Positions 49,756 to 59,069 of a stretch of DNA of 64,000 nucleotides are shown one piece after another; positions within the stretch are counted from its first letter, which is position 1, and each line of letters opens with the position of its first letter. The notes beneath the pieces are model-generated. The model had not been told where the DNA came from. It saw only the letters and a list, made by a program, of their open reading frames with translations, and searched no databases. The translations under genes and the position numbers were made by a program. This DNA comes from Mogibacterium neglectum (GTDB taxonomy: Bacteria; Bacillota; Clostridia; Peptostreptococcales; Anaerovoracaceae), in NCBI RefSeq assembly GCF_030644205.1, contig NZ_CP128647.1, positions 248,001 through 312,000 on the forward strand. The letters are read 5' to 3'.

Positions 49756-50646
49756 ATGACTAAAGTGGATATTTTCTCAGGATTCCTTGGCGCTGGTAAG
49801 ACCACGCTGATTAGGAAGCTTATTGAGGAAGCGTATGGCACGGACAAAATAGTTCTCATCGAGAATGAATTTGGAGAGATTGGTGTAGATAAGGGATTCC
49901 TGCAGAATACAGGAATTGAGATTAACCAGATGAATGCTGGCTGCATCTGCTGCACTCTCGTAGGAGATTTCGGAAAGGCTCTTAATGAGGTTATCGAGAA
50001 GTATAACCCAGAGAGGATTCTCATCGAGCCATCTGGAGTTGGTAAGCTGTCGGATGTAATAATCGCGGTTCAGGATCTGAAGAACGATAAGATTGAGCTA
50101 AATGGATTTACGACAGTCGTTGATGCTACTAAAGCTGAGATGTACATGAGTAACTTCGGAGAGTTTTACGAAAACCAGGTGGAGCATGCAAGCTCAATCA
50201 TTCTAAGCCATACAGCTGGAATGTCTCAGGAGGATATCGATAAGTGCATCACATTACTTCGTGAGCATAACAAGGAAGCGTCCATAGTTACGACGGATTG
50301 GAATGAGATTGACGGTTCCAAGATTTTAGAGATTATGGAGCAGAAGAAGACTCTTTCTGCTGAACTTGATCACCTGAGAGAAGAGGCATATAGAGAGCAA
50401 GCGGAGCATGAGGCGGAGCACCATCACGACCACGACCACCACGATGACGAAGAGCATGAGTGCTGTGGTCACGGCCACCACCACGACCATGACCACGACC
50501 ACCATCACCACGATGACGAAGAACATGAGTGCTGCGGTCACGGCCACCATCATCACCATCACGGACACGGCCACCACGCTGACGAAGTATTTGACGAAAT
50601 GGGCGTGGAGACCGCACATCGCTTCGGCCGCGGCCAGCTCGAGTAA
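49756..50646 (+). CDS. CobW/ZNG1-type GTPase, main part, ended by premature TAA
   Basis: 296 residues. Walker A GAGKTT in IFSGFLGAGKTTLIRKL, the CobW metal motif AGCICCTL (CxCC), LIEPSGVG and a G4-like stretch. Residues about 220-280 are an extreme His-rich segment (repeated HHDHDHHDDEEHECCGHGHHH) that should bind Zn or Ni. The frame stops at TAA 50644-50646 just after ETAHRFGRGQLE, where the C-terminal CobW domain should begin, and continues in frame beyond. ATG 49756 follows AAAGGATTG. GTP-dependent metal insertion into target proteins is the family role. Confidence 0.85.
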   Translation: MTKVDIFSGFLGAGKTTLIRKLIEEAYGTDKIVLIENEFGEIGVDKGFLQNTGIEINQMNAGCICCTLVGDFGKALNEVIEKYNPERILIEPSGVGKLSDVIIAVQDLKNDKIELNGFTTVVDATKAEMYMSNFGEFYENQVEHASSIILSHTAGMSQEDIDKCITLLREHNKEASIVTTDWNEIDGSKILEIMEQKKTLSAELDHLREEAYREQAEHEAEHHHDHDHHDDEEHECCGHGHHHDHDHDHHHHDDEEHECCGHGHHHHHHGHGHHADEVFDEMGVETAHRFGRGQLE

Positions 50647-50661
50647 GCTCTAGCAGGCCTC

Positions 50662-50859
50662 ATGGATCCCGAGCAGTGCGGACAGGTGCTCAGAGCGAAG
50701 GGTTTCGTAGCAGGTACAGAAGGCGAATGGTACGAGTTCGACTACATACCAGGTGAGCCTGAAGTTAGAACTGCTGAAGAGGCAGAGACCACAGGCGTAA
50801 TCTGCGTAATCGGAGTCGGTCTCAAGAAGGATAAGATTAAGGAGCTGTTCGGAATATGA
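50662..50859 (+). CDS. CobW C-terminal domain fragment downstream of the stop
   Basis: Between the TAA and this ATG are only five codons (ALAGL), in the same frame. The 65 residues DPEQCGQVLRAKGFVAGTEGEWYEFDYIPGEPEVR... are the CobW C-terminal domain that normally follows without a break. It may be made by reinitiation at ATG 50662 or by stop read-through, or it may be dead. The last codon overlaps the start of the next GTPase (ATGA), which argues that ribosomes normally reached this point. Confidence 0.6.
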   Translation: MDPEQCGQVLRAKGFVAGTEGEWYEFDYIPGEPEVRTAEEAETTGVICVIGVGLKKDKIKELFGI

Positions 50860-51794
50860 GAGAGAAACCAGTCTATCTATTTACAGGATTTCTAGGCTCT
50901 GGCAAGTCTACTTTCATCCAGGATACACTCGAAACACCAGAATTCGGAGAGGGTGCAAGCACGCTACTTCTGGTTTGTGAGTCAGGTGAAGTTCCTTATG
51001 ACGAAAGCAAATTTACTGACAAAGTGTACATCGAGAAAATCGAGAAGGAGACAGATCTCACTGAGGCGAAGCTCAACGGCATCGCATCAAAGTATGTATT
51101 TGATAGAGTTCTAGTCGAGTATAATGGCATGTGGATGACGCAGACTCTGTTTGAGAACATGCCTCGTAACTGGATAATCGCGCAGGAGATGACCTTTTTC
51201 GATGCGACCATGTTCGATCTGTACAATAAGAATATGAGGCAGCTCTGCTTCAACAAGATGCAGAACGCAGAGCTTGTTGTATTCAATAGATTCCAGAAAG
51301 GCGCAGATAAGATGCCGTTTCACAAGGAAGTACGTGTAGCTAACAGGCGCTCGCAGATTGTCTATGAATTCGGCCCACATGACATAGAGGTAGATGACAT
51401 CGTGGACGAACTACCTTTCGATAAGAAGGCTAGCACAATTGAAATCGCCGACGATATGTACGCTGATTGGTATCGCGATATAAACGAAAATCAGGATGAA
51501 TACAATAACAAGACATTGATCCTAAAGGGCAGAGTCGTAAAGGGTGGCGATATGAAGCATGGAGAATTCGGGCTCGGTAGGCACCTCATGACATGCTGTG
51601 TGGAAGATATGCAGTTTGCAGCTCTGATGGGCATCTATGATAGAATCGACGACTTTAAGAACGGAGCGTGGGTTCAGGTCAAAGCAAAGGTCAGAGTCGA
51701 GTATGTCGATGCATACGGAGAGAAGGGGCCGGTTCTTTACTGCAAGTCGGTAGAGGCGTGTGAGCCTTGTAACCCTGAGGTTGCGACATTTTAA
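50856..51794 (+). CDS. CobW-like GTPase with C-terminal OB-fold-like domain
   Basis: 312 residues. The P-loop GFLGSGKST and CobW-like core occupy about 1-185; LVCESGEVPYDESKF replaces the usual LVNEFGE, and no CxCC motif is evident. The C-terminal part (about 205-305: NKTLILKGRVVKGGDMKHGEFGLGRHLMTCCVED) resembles the TIGR03943-type permease-associated OB-like domain. It overlaps the previous reading frame by 4 bases (ATGA), so the two GTPases are co-translated. Probable metal-homeostasis partner. Confidence 0.8.
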   Translation: MREKPVYLFTGFLGSGKSTFIQDTLETPEFGEGASTLLLVCESGEVPYDESKFTDKVYIEKIEKETDLTEAKLNGIASKYVFDRVLVEYNGMWMTQTLFENMPRNWIIAQEMTFFDATMFDLYNKNMRQLCFNKMQNAELVVFNRFQKGADKMPFHKEVRVANRRSQIVYEFGPHDIEVDDIVDELPFDKKASTIEIADDMYADWYRDINENQDEYNNKTLILKGRVVKGGDMKHGEFGLGRHLMTCCVEDMQFAALMGIYDRIDDFKNGAWVQVKAKVRVEYVDAYGEKGPVLYCKSVEACEPCNPEVATF

Positions 51795-51825
51795 ATAGCT
51801 ATTAGATAAATAAAAACAAGTTTAT

Positions 51826-51864
51826 AAACCTCTTTTGTCAGTGGTTCTGTCAGAAGAGGTTTTT
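51826..51864 (+). terminator. Intrinsic terminator after the CobW-type genes
   Basis: AAACCTCTT (51826-51834) pairs with AAGAGGTTT (51854-51862), then TTA. Confidence 0.7.
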
Positions 51865-52008
51865 ATCTGTCTATATTTTACAAGAAGAATAAACTACAAT
51901 AATTAGTGTAAAGAATTTTATGTAAAAGGTAACATGCAAAGCAAATTCATACTAGATTCACACTGTGATAGTAAGGTAGTGTCAGAAGATAGAAAGGGTG
52001 CGCGCACG

Positions 52009-52689
52009 ATGGCAACGATACTTTTCCTAGAAGATGAAGATATGATTCGTGAAGTTCTCTCTGAGTACATGATGGTCGCAGGTCACGAAGTTATTCCGTG
52101 TGAACGCGGCGACGAGGCGATAAAGATAGTTGAAGAGGGTAAGGAGTTTGATCTAGCAGTTCTCGATATCAGAGTGCCTGGAGTGACAGGTCTTGAAGTA
52201 CTTCAAATTATAAAAAATAAGCGTAGCGAAGATACCGGTACGATTATGCTTACGGCTTACGACGATATCAATACACAGCTCGAGGCTTTTAACTACCTCG
52301 CAGATGATTACATTACAAAACCAGCTTCTCCAATAATTCTCATCAAGAGAATTGAAGCGGTTCTTAGAAGAACTGGTAAGAGAGCAGATTCAGAGATGGA
52401 TAATGGATTTGTAGTCGATGAAGATGAACTTCGGGCATACTATAACAAGAAGAATCTCAAACTGACCGTCAGCGAATTTGTGCTCATGAAGACTTTGAGG
52501 GACAGTACTGGAAGAGTGTTTAGCAGGGATCAGCTTATCAATATGATATTCGATGAGGAGTACGTGGCAAACGATAGGATAATCGATGCACACATCAAGA
52601 ATCTTAGAAAGAAGCTACCGCATGACTACATAGAAACAGTCATAGGAGTTGGCTATAGATGGAGAAAAGAAGATGAAATTAAGAAGTAA
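52009..52689 (+). CDS. OmpR/PhoB family response regulator
   Basis: 226 residues from ATG 52009. Receiver domain with EDED, phospho-acceptor Asp in LAVLDIRVPG, Thr in MLTAYDD and Lys in DYITKP; then a winged-helix effector domain (LTVSEFVLMKTLRD...DRIIDAHIKNLRKKL...IGVGYRWRKE). The start follows AAAGGG; an upstream ATG at 51934 would add 25 residues with no family match. The end overlaps the kinase gene, and an ABC transporter follows, so it probably controls that transporter. Confidence 0.94.
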   Translation: MATILFLEDEDMIREVLSEYMMVAGHEVIPCERGDEAIKIVEEGKEFDLAVLDIRVPGVTGLEVLQIIKNKRSEDTGTIMLTAYDDINTQLEAFNYLADDYITKPASPIILIKRIEAVLRRTGKRADSEMDNGFVVDEDELRAYYNKKNLKLTVSEFVLMKTLRDSTGRVFSRDQLINMIFDEEYVANDRIIDAHIKNLRKKLPHDYIETVIGVGYRWRKEDEIKK

Positions 52690-54241
52690 GACATTTTTAT
52701 ACAGCGTCATTATCTCGCTGATTATAGGAATCGTGGTCTTTTCTTACATGGTTTTTCTGATGCCTTCCATGTACATGAATTACAAGGAGAATCAGAATCT
52801 AGAGAATGCAAATTCAGCAATGAAGTACTTCAAGAAGCATGAATCATTGAAAAAATTTAAGACTGGCGATGCCAACATGCTAGGTGTCATCGTTCCTGGA
52901 TCAGGTTACACCATTAAGATAACGGGATCCAGCTTCAATGGATCAATTGAAGCGGTTAGTCCCACATCTAAAGATATCATAGAGCAGTTTAGGTCACTCG
53001 ATATGAGCACTAAAACCAGCAAGAATGAGGCATTTAAGAATCTAAAGCATGCAATTAAGGCATTTGCAGAAGAGAATTCGGCTGAGATGAGTAGCAGTTT
53101 TAAGATAAATCTTAAAGGTGATAGCAGTCTATCCCAGTTCAAGGTAAAGAATAAAAAATTCCATTACTATAACGGAGGTGTTCTAATCTGTGAGTTTTCC
53201 GTTGAAAATCGTTACTCAGGAACTAGCTACACATACTTTGTCGGAATAGCAAAGCATGGAGATGACATACTTATCTTGAGTAGTAACACGATGACTCCGT
53301 CAGCGAGTGAAATCCTGCCAGTTCTATATGGCTCGACTCCGATGCTAATACTGCTGATGATCGTCCTAGCTTTTGGAGTATCTGCGATATATTCGCGTAA
53401 GATAGTGTCTCCAATTAAGAAGCTATCTATGGATGCAGAGAGACGCATGAGCTCATCAGATGTAAACCTAGAACCACTTGAAGTTGTAGGCAATGATGAG
53501 ATATCTGATTTGACTGCTGCGCTCAATCTACTCTATAATAAGCAGGCATATGCAGTTCAAAGTCTCGAAGAAGAGAACAAACGCAAAGAAGTGTATATGC
53601 GTGCGACATCGCATCAGCTAAAAACTCCTATAGCGGCATCGATGCTCCTCGTGGACGGAATGATTGGTAAGGTCGGAAAGTTCGGGGATAGAGACATGTA
53701 TTTACCAGAGGTAAAAGCGCAGCTTCGCGAGATGATGAGCATAATTGAGGAAACATCGAACCTCAACAATGCTACCGAAAGCCTTGAAATTGAGAAAATC
53801 GATATCTTGGTCTTGTGCAAGGAAACGCTAGAAAAGAACCGCATCGGGGCTGAATCTAAGGGGATAACTCTTAATGCTCCAGAGATTGAAGAGACATTAT
53901 ATTGGCATAGCGACGCGATGATGCTCAAGAAAATTCTGGAAAATCTAATTGCAAACGGCGTAGACCACACGAGTGAAAACGGAAGTGTTACGGTCGATGC
54001 TACGGAATCGAGCATTATAGTCTTCAGTCGTCCAGGTCACATAGATGAGAAAGTAATTGATGACATCTTTGAACCGTTTGTCACTGGGGCTCAAGGAGAT
54101 GAAGCAGGCCAGAAGAAAGGGCACGGATTAGGGCTCTATATAGCAAAATATTTTGCCGGAAAACTAGGTCTTGAACTGCGTGGTGAGAACCTGCAGGATG
54201 GCGTTCAGTTTGTGTTGGAGAAAAGAGGTAGAGATGATTAG
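52673..54241 (+). CDS. Sensor histidine kinase
   Basis: 522 residues. Transmembrane helix at about 8-30, extracellular sensor region about 31-215, second helix about 220-240, HAMP-like linker, then the kinase core: H-box ATSHQLKTPIA, N-box ILENLIANGVDH, G-box KGHGLGLYIAKYFAGKLG. It autophosphorylates in response to an extracellular signal and passes phosphate to the regulator encoded just upstream. ATG 52673 (GGAG 8 bases upstream) overlaps the regulator stop by 17 bases. The coupled ABC genes suggest sensing of an antimicrobial or cell-envelope signal, but this is inference. Confidence 0.93.
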   Translation: MKLRSKTFLYSVIISLIIGIVVFSYMVFLMPSMYMNYKENQNLENANSAMKYFKKHESLKKFKTGDANMLGVIVPGSGYTIKITGSSFNGSIEAVSPTSKDIIEQFRSLDMSTKTSKNEAFKNLKHAIKAFAEENSAEMSSSFKINLKGDSSLSQFKVKNKKFHYYNGGVLICEFSVENRYSGTSYTYFVGIAKHGDDILILSSNTMTPSASEILPVLYGSTPMLILLMIVLAFGVSAIYSRKIVSPIKKLSMDAERRMSSSDVNLEPLEVVGNDEISDLTAALNLLYNKQAYAVQSLEEENKRKEVYMRATSHQLKTPIAASMLLVDGMIGKVGKFGDRDMYLPEVKAQLREMMSIIEETSNLNNATESLEIEKIDILVLCKETLEKNRIGAESKGITLNAPEIEETLYWHSDAMMLKKILENLIANGVDHTSENGSVTVDATESSIIVFSRPGHIDEKVIDDIFEPFVTGAQGDEAGQKKGHGLGLYIAKYFAGKLGLELRGENLQDGVQFVLEKRGRDD

Positions 54242-55082
54242 GCTCGACAATGTAAAGGTGAGTTTTAAGGACAAGGTAGCCGTAGATCTCGGACGAGTTA
54301 TTGAGATTGCGGACGGCGAGAGAGTTGGAATCATAGGCAGTAATGGCGCTGGCAAGACGACGCTCCTCAAGAGCATTATAGGACTAGTTCCTCATAAGGG
54401 AAACATAACGCTAGGAGCTCCGTCAAATGAGATTTCAGTTCACATGCAGTACAATTCATATGTAGACACAGTTGCGATTAGGAACATCATCGAGATGGTG
54501 ATGGGCTGCAAAATTAAGGATAACCAGAAACTCATGGAAATGATTAAGTTTTTTGAATTCGAAGGGTGCCTCGATAAGAGGTGGAAGCAGTTATCTGGGG
54601 GACAGAAGCAGAGGCTCACACTCATACTCGTGATGTGTAAGGACAGCAAAATAGTCATGTTCGATGAAGTTACGTCTGGACTAGACTTCGAGACGCGTCA
54701 GAGGCTAATGGATAAACTCGTGACTTGGTACGAGGAGAAGCACACGACACTGCTCATAACGTCGCATTACTATACTGAGCTCGATAACCTGGCGACTAAG
54801 ATACTGTATCTCAAGGACGGTAGAGCTGTGGACTACGGGTCAAAGGAAGAGCTTTTTAGAAAGTACTGCGGAAATGCCGTGGTGATATTTGAGAATACGG
54901 AAAAAGCTCGTGAGATATCTAAGGCGCACAAGCAGATAAAGGCTACTGAAGGATTTATTGCACTCTCATGTGACAATTCGGATGAAGAGGTTGAGATTGC
55001 TGAAAAGCTCATCAGAAACCACATTAATTACAGGCGAAGCAATAACGATATCGAAATGATGACTATTAATGCGGAGAGATAA
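54234..55082 (+). CDS. ABC transporter ATP-binding protein
   Basis: 282 residues. Walker A GSNGAGKTT, Q-loop region, ABC signature LSGGQKQRL, Walker B IVMFDEVTSG and switch His in ITSHYYTE. The last about 75 residues form an extra C-terminal domain. It overlaps the kinase end by 8 bases (ATG 54234, ribosome binding site AGAGGTAG). It energises the adjacent permease; the operon layout regulator-kinase-ATPase-permease is typical of peptide-resistance or bacteriocin-related exporters. Confidence 0.93.
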   Translation: MIRLDNVKVSFKDKVAVDLGRVIEIADGERVGIIGSNGAGKTTLLKSIIGLVPHKGNITLGAPSNEISVHMQYNSYVDTVAIRNIIEMVMGCKIKDNQKLMEMIKFFEFEGCLDKRWKQLSGGQKQRLTLILVMCKDSKIVMFDEVTSGLDFETRQRLMDKLVTWYEEKHTTLLITSHYYTELDNLATKILYLKDGRAVDYGSKEELFRKYCGNAVVIFENTEKAREISKAHKQIKATEGFIALSCDNSDEEVEIAEKLIRNHINYRRSNNDIEMMTINAER

Positions 55083-55083
55083 T

Positions 55084-55836
55084 ATGAATAGATATACGAT
55101 AAAATATGAATTTCTGAATACGCTGCATAATGTCTATGCCGTCTTCTTTGGATCAATTTTTCCAGTGTTGCTACTGCACTTGATCGTCAGGGGATCACTT
55201 GGTGATATACCTAAGAATATGAAGGATGAAGTGGTAACCACAATATTTATTGGTATGGCGATGCTTATTCCATTGGCGAGCATATTTCTGAATCACGCGG
55301 CAGTATATTCAAACGAGCTCGATAAGAAAATCCCTGAGCGCTTAATGCTATTCGGATTCTCGGAGAAGGATATATTGCTCAACAAAGTGGTAGCGAACTT
55401 GATTATATTGACACTATGTATACTAATTTATCTTGGTGGAACTGTCCCTTTTCTAAAAATACTTAAGCCGAGGTTTGCAGCTGCAGTGGTTTGGATTCTG
55501 GGAATATATATTCTCGCTATCCTTCTGATGGCACTCGCTCATGGTATTGCGACGCTGATAGGTAAGTTTGGTCCAACGTATGGAGTTGTGATGGCAATCT
55601 ACTTTGCAATGATGATTTTGAGTGGATACATGGGTATTAGAATTTCAGATCTGCCAAAACCAGTTAGGTGGTTATCTGACTTGCTTCCAACTGCACAGCT
55701 TGGTAACGATTATATAGATTTCTGGCTAGGTAGGGATTATAATTTCGGACCGCTGATTCAGTCTATGATCTTCATGTCTGAGCTTAGTGTGGTGGTTGTG
55801 TTAGTGGCATTTAAGGTGAGAGGGAGAAAGAATTAG
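55084..55836 (+). CDS. ABC transporter permease
   Basis: 250 residues with about six hydrophobic segments of the ABC-2 type (start NRYTIKYEFLNTLHNVYAVFFGSIFPVLL, then LIPLASIFLNHAAVYSNELDKKIPERLMLFGFS, later GTVPFLKIL and YGVVMAIYFAMMIL). ATG 55084 lies one base after the ATPase stop region, with GCGGAGAG upstream. It forms the membrane pore of the exporter; the substrate is unknown. Confidence 0.88.
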   Translation: MNRYTIKYEFLNTLHNVYAVFFGSIFPVLLLHLIVRGSLGDIPKNMKDEVVTTIFIGMAMLIPLASIFLNHAAVYSNELDKKIPERLMLFGFSEKDILLNKVVANLIILTLCILIYLGGTVPFLKILKPRFAAAVVWILGIYILAILLMALAHGIATLIGKFGPTYGVVMAIYFAMMILSGYMGIRISDLPKPVRWLSDLLPTAQLGNDYIDFWLGRDYNFGPLIQSMIFMSELSVVVVLVAFKVRGRKN

Positions 55837-55903
55837 ATTCTAATATAGACTAACGAATAAATACAATAATATATTAAATCAAGCTATTGATTCCATATAG
55901 AAA

Positions 55904-55948
55904 CAAAACACTAGTAATGTAGAACATCTACTAGTGTTTTGCTTTATT
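55904..55948 (+). terminator. Intrinsic terminator of the two-component/ABC operon
   Basis: Perfect 13-base arms CAAAACACTAGTA (55904-55916) and TACTAGTGTTTTG (55929-55941), then CTTTATT. Confidence 0.85.
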
Positions 55949-56055
55949 AATCAATACTAAACGACTACCTTAAGAAAGCTCATATGGGAGATAGTAGGTA
56001 ATCTGCAAATAGAGAATTAAGCCTATATGAGTGTAGTTGAGTTCAGAAAATAATA

Positions 56056-56760
56056 CTATTTCAGTTTAATCAGTGCATCAATAATGTTTTTTTCAAGAGC
56101 TCGTTGTTGTGATGCTTTTAATTTACTAGATGTACGTACGACCATTGTACCTACAACCCTATGTGTACCAGGAGACAACGCTCCAGGAGAGTCCAAAGCC
56201 GAAAGATAAGCCTCTCGTGCCTTTGCTAGCTTTGCGGTCTTATAAACCTCGATGGCACCCCCTCCTTCATTACCGTTTTCAACGGGGCTGCTATACAACT
56301 TTGATTCAGCAGGAACCATAGAAGAAGAAAGGGCAATATATGCATAATACCCGTTAGGTTTATTCATCAAATTATTTGTATCAGTTTCTTCTGTTGCGGC
56401 TTCAACCTGGACAATTGATTCGATATTACTTACACGTTCAATAATAAACTTTTGTGAAGGCCGTGTAACTTGTTTTTGTTGTTTTATGTTATCTCTATAT
56501 GCTTTTATAGCAGCTTTTAATTTGTCTGTTGATTTCTTATATGACTTGTCGTTGGTAGATTTTTCACTATCATTAATAACTTTTTTTAAATTGCTGCGTG
56601 TACTTTCGTCAAAAATCTTAGACTTAGAACTTAATAGTTTGTTAGCTGTTTTTATTTGTGTTTCCATAGCCTTCTGCTCATCAGACTTGCAACTTGATAA
56701 GGAGACTAGAAGCATAAGGCAAAGAGCCAAAATAAAATAAACTTTAAAACTTTTTCTCAT
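56056..56760 (-). CDS. Predicted lipoprotein
   Basis: 234 residues. The N-terminus MRKSFKVYFILALCLMLLVS ends in the lipobox LSSC (Cys24), so it should be lipid-anchored outside the membrane. The first half is Lys-rich and helical; the second half looks like a beta domain (YYAYIALSSSMVPAESKLYS, HRVVGTMVVRTSSKL). No family recognised. It stands alone, opposite to its neighbours. Ribosome binding site AAAAGGAG. Confidence 0.75.
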   Translation of the reverse strand: MRKSFKVYFILALCLMLLVSLSSCKSDEQKAMETQIKTANKLLSSKSKIFDESTRSNLKKVINDSEKSTNDKSYKKSTDKLKAAIKAYRDNIKQQKQVTRPSQKFIIERVSNIESIVQVEAATEETDTNNLMNKPNGYYAYIALSSSMVPAESKLYSSPVENGNEGGGAIEVYKTAKLAKAREAYLSALDSPGALSPGTHRVVGTMVVRTSSKLKASQQRALEKNIIDALIKLK

Positions 56761-56854
56761 GATGCGTTCTCCTTTTCTAGCATATCAATTGACATAATTG
56801 TATCTTTTTGAGTGCAATAATTCAATAAATAAAAAAAGGTTGCAAATTTACTAG

Positions 56855-56894
56855 GATGTGTTATTGTATTAGTTGCTTAATACAATAACACATC
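56855..56894. promoter_or_regulatory. 17-base inverted repeat upstream of the GntR-controlled operon
   Basis: Arms 56855-56871 and 56878-56894 are perfect over 17 bases with a 6-base loop and no T run. A second repeat, ATTTATGC/GCATAAAT (56900-56929), follows. YtrA-type GntR repressors bind dyads in front of their own operons, so this is a good operator candidate; a transcript hairpin is the alternative. Confidence 0.55.
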
Positions 56895-56963
56895 GATTTA
56901 TTTATGCCTGTTTTTATGCAAGCATAAATATGAGGATACAACACATTTAGAAAGGAGATTAGC

Positions 56964-57332
56964 ATGGAATGGAAATTTGTCGACGGTATCCCGATATACT
57001 CGCAGATTGTAGATGAACTCACCGTGCGGATTGCTAGACACGACTATTTGCCAGGTGGAAAGCTTCCATCTGTAAGAGATATTGCTGCAGAGGCATGTGT
57101 TAATCCTAATACAGTCCAAAGGGCGCTCGCAGAGCTAGAGCGAAATGGATTAGTGCGCACAGAGAGAACTAACGGAAGATTTGTGACGGAGGATGAGAGA
57201 ACTTTGAAAGAGATTTATAAGCGTTTATCGAGCACTTATATAGACGAGCTCGTCGAAAAGCTGCGTAATATTGGAATGAGTGACAGAGAGATTCTAGAGG
57301 CGGTTACGAGCTGCGTGGGGAAGGAGAAATAA
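56964..57332 (+). CDS. GntR family (YtrA-type) transcriptional regulator
   Basis: 122 residues. The N-terminal winged helix (PIYSQIVDELTVRIARHDYLPGGKLPSVRDIAAEACVNPNTVQRALAELERNGLVRTERTNGRFV) is the GntR signature, and the short helical C-terminus is that of the YtrA subfamily, which controls adjacent ABC transporter genes. ATG 56964 follows AAAGGAGATT. The TAA shares one base with the next ATG (57332), so it is coupled to the ATPase gene. Confidence 0.93.
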   Translation: MEWKFVDGIPIYSQIVDELTVRIARHDYLPGGKLPSVRDIAAEACVNPNTVQRALAELERNGLVRTERTNGRFVTEDERTLKEIYKRLSSTYIDELVEKLRNIGMSDREILEAVTSCVGKEK

Positions 57333-58027
57333 TGAACATAATAGAGATAAAAGATCTGAGCAAAGCATACGGCTCAAAGCTAGCGCTATCAGGTGTTAAT
57401 TTAGATATAGACAAGGGACAAATCGTCGGACTCATGGGACCAAATGGTTCTGGCAAGACGACACTAATTAAGATAATCATGGGGCTACTTAGACCTGATG
57501 CAGGTGAGATCCTGATAGATGGAGATAAACCTAGTGAAAAGACTAAGGCGAAGGTCTCTTACCTACCTGACAAGATGACATATCCTACATATATGACAGC
57601 AGGCAGACTAGTGCGTCTATATCAGGACTTCTTCGCTGACTTCGATAAACTCAAAGCACTATCCATGCTGAATGATCTAGGGATCGAGAAAGATCTTAAG
57701 CTAAAAGCGATGTCCAAGGGCACTAAGGAGAAGGTACAGCTGATACTCACAATGGCGCGAAATGCCGAGGTGTATCTACTCGATGAACCTATTGCGGGCG
57801 TTGATCCAGCGACTAGAGACTATATCCTTAGAACGATTATAACCAACTACAATCCTGAGGCTGTAGTGATTATTTCCACTCACCTAATCGCTGATGTCGA
57901 ATCGGTGCTTAATGATGTAATCTTCATCAAGGACGGTGAAATCGTGGTTCACGAGACCGCCGAAAGCTTGCGCGAGAAGAAGGGACAGAGCATAGATAAA
58001 CTGTTCAGGGAGGTATTCAAATGCTAG
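57332..58027 (+). CDS. ABC transporter ATP-binding protein
   Basis: 231 residues. Walker A GPNGSGKTT, signature region LKAMSKGTKEKVQLI (a degenerate LSGGQ seen in YtrB-type ATPases), Walker B VYLLDEPIAGVD and His in ISTHLIAD. It is the motor of the exporter formed with the next gene, which its end overlaps by 7 bases. Substrate unknown. Confidence 0.92.
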   Translation: MNIIEIKDLSKAYGSKLALSGVNLDIDKGQIVGLMGPNGSGKTTLIKIIMGLLRPDAGEILIDGDKPSEKTKAKVSYLPDKMTYPTYMTAGRLVRLYQDFFADFDKLKALSMLNDLGIEKDLKLKAMSKGTKEKVQLILTMARNAEVYLLDEPIAGVDPATRDYILRTIITNYNPEAVVIISTHLIADVESVLNDVIFIKDGEIVVHETAESLREKKGQSIDKLFREVFKC

Positions 58028-58806
58028 GTAAATTATTAAAATATGAGTTTAAAGCGCTAATGAACAATCTGGGAGTCCTGTATTTGGTTTGGCTGTCTCT
58101 CACACTGATAACTGCAATATTACCCAAAGCATCAAAATACACATCTGAGTTTGTAGAAAATCTTCTTTACACAGTTTGGGCAATCTCGTTTATCGCTGCA
58201 ATTATAATGACACTAGTAGTGGTTATTGACCGCAGATTCTACAAGAATTTCTATGGAGTTGAAGGGTACTTTACACTTTCGCTACCGGTAAAGATAAGCA
58301 CACATATCTGGAGCAAGGTGATTGCTAGCACCGTTTGGATGGTGCTTACAGCATTTGTTGGGATCTTTGTCATGATGATTGTAGGCGTAGCTACAAATGA
58401 AGTAGATGTGTATCATCAGATAAGAATATTTATGAATGAGCAACCGGCAGAGGCAAGAGCATTAATAATCTTCCTATTAGAGACACTGGTTCTAGCAGTG
58501 GTATATATCAGCAGATTTGTTCTTAAAACATTAACATGCATTAACTTAAGCGTACAGTTCAGCAGATTCCAATCGTTGCTGCAAGGAGTTTTCTTCATTA
58601 CATTCACAATAGGAGAAGTGTATGCTGCGATTGTACTAATTGGACATCTATGTGGAAACTTTGTTTTAAACCTTACCGTGAATGGCAATCAGATTGAAAT
58701 TGCACAATATGGAGTAGGGGGACTTATACTTATGCAGGTCATAGAGTGTGCAATATATTTCCTCGCATCTAACTACCTGATGAAGAACAAACTTAACCTT
58801 GAGTAG
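58021..58806 (+). CDS. ABC transporter permease
   Basis: 261 residues with about six hydrophobic segments (MLGKLLKYEFKALMNNLGVLYLVW at the start is typical of YtrC/ABC-2 permeases). ATG 58021 overlaps the ATPase stop. It forms the membrane part of the GntR-controlled exporter. No substrate can be named. Confidence 0.87.
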   Translation: MLGKLLKYEFKALMNNLGVLYLVWLSLTLITAILPKASKYTSEFVENLLYTVWAISFIAAIIMTLVVVIDRRFYKNFYGVEGYFTLSLPVKISTHIWSKVIASTVWMVLTAFVGIFVMMIVGVATNEVDVYHQIRIFMNEQPAEARALIIFLLETLVLAVVYISRFVLKTLTCINLSVQFSRFQSLLQGVFFITFTIGEVYAAIVLIGHLCGNFVLNLTVNGNQIEIAQYGVGGLILMQVIECAIYFLASNYLMKNKLNLE

Positions 58807-58857
58807 GTCCAGAATATGTTGATGATTCAACGAATTTTATAAACAAGTTATAAAGTA

Positions 58858-58894
58858 AGAGCTGAATTCAAAATAATTGGATTCGGCTTTTGTT
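58858..58894 (+). terminator. Intrinsic terminator after the GntR/ABC operon
   Basis: An imperfect stem AGAGCTGAATTC against GGATTCGGCTTTT (two G-T pairs), then TGTTTTG. Nothing else is evident in 58895-59069 beyond the leader of the MATE gene. Confidence 0.55.
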
Positions 58895-59069
58895 TTGTAC
58901 AGAAGTCTTTGAAATGAACGGATTGCAGTTATCTAAAAATCCTAGTATACTAACTCTACACGTTGTAGCACACTTGGTTAAGAAGGGGTTTGTGCGATTA
59001 ATCGTGACAATATGACAAGGCAGATCATGTGATAGTGAAAAAAGTTTTGTAGCAGAAGGATGACGAGAA

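Noticed and set aside
50326-50653. Repeats and several overlapping ORFs in the His-rich region of the CobW gene, at first sight CRISPR-like
   Set aside because: They are codon repeats (CAC/CAT/GAC) of a His/Asp-rich protein segment; no constant repeat with unique spacers exists.
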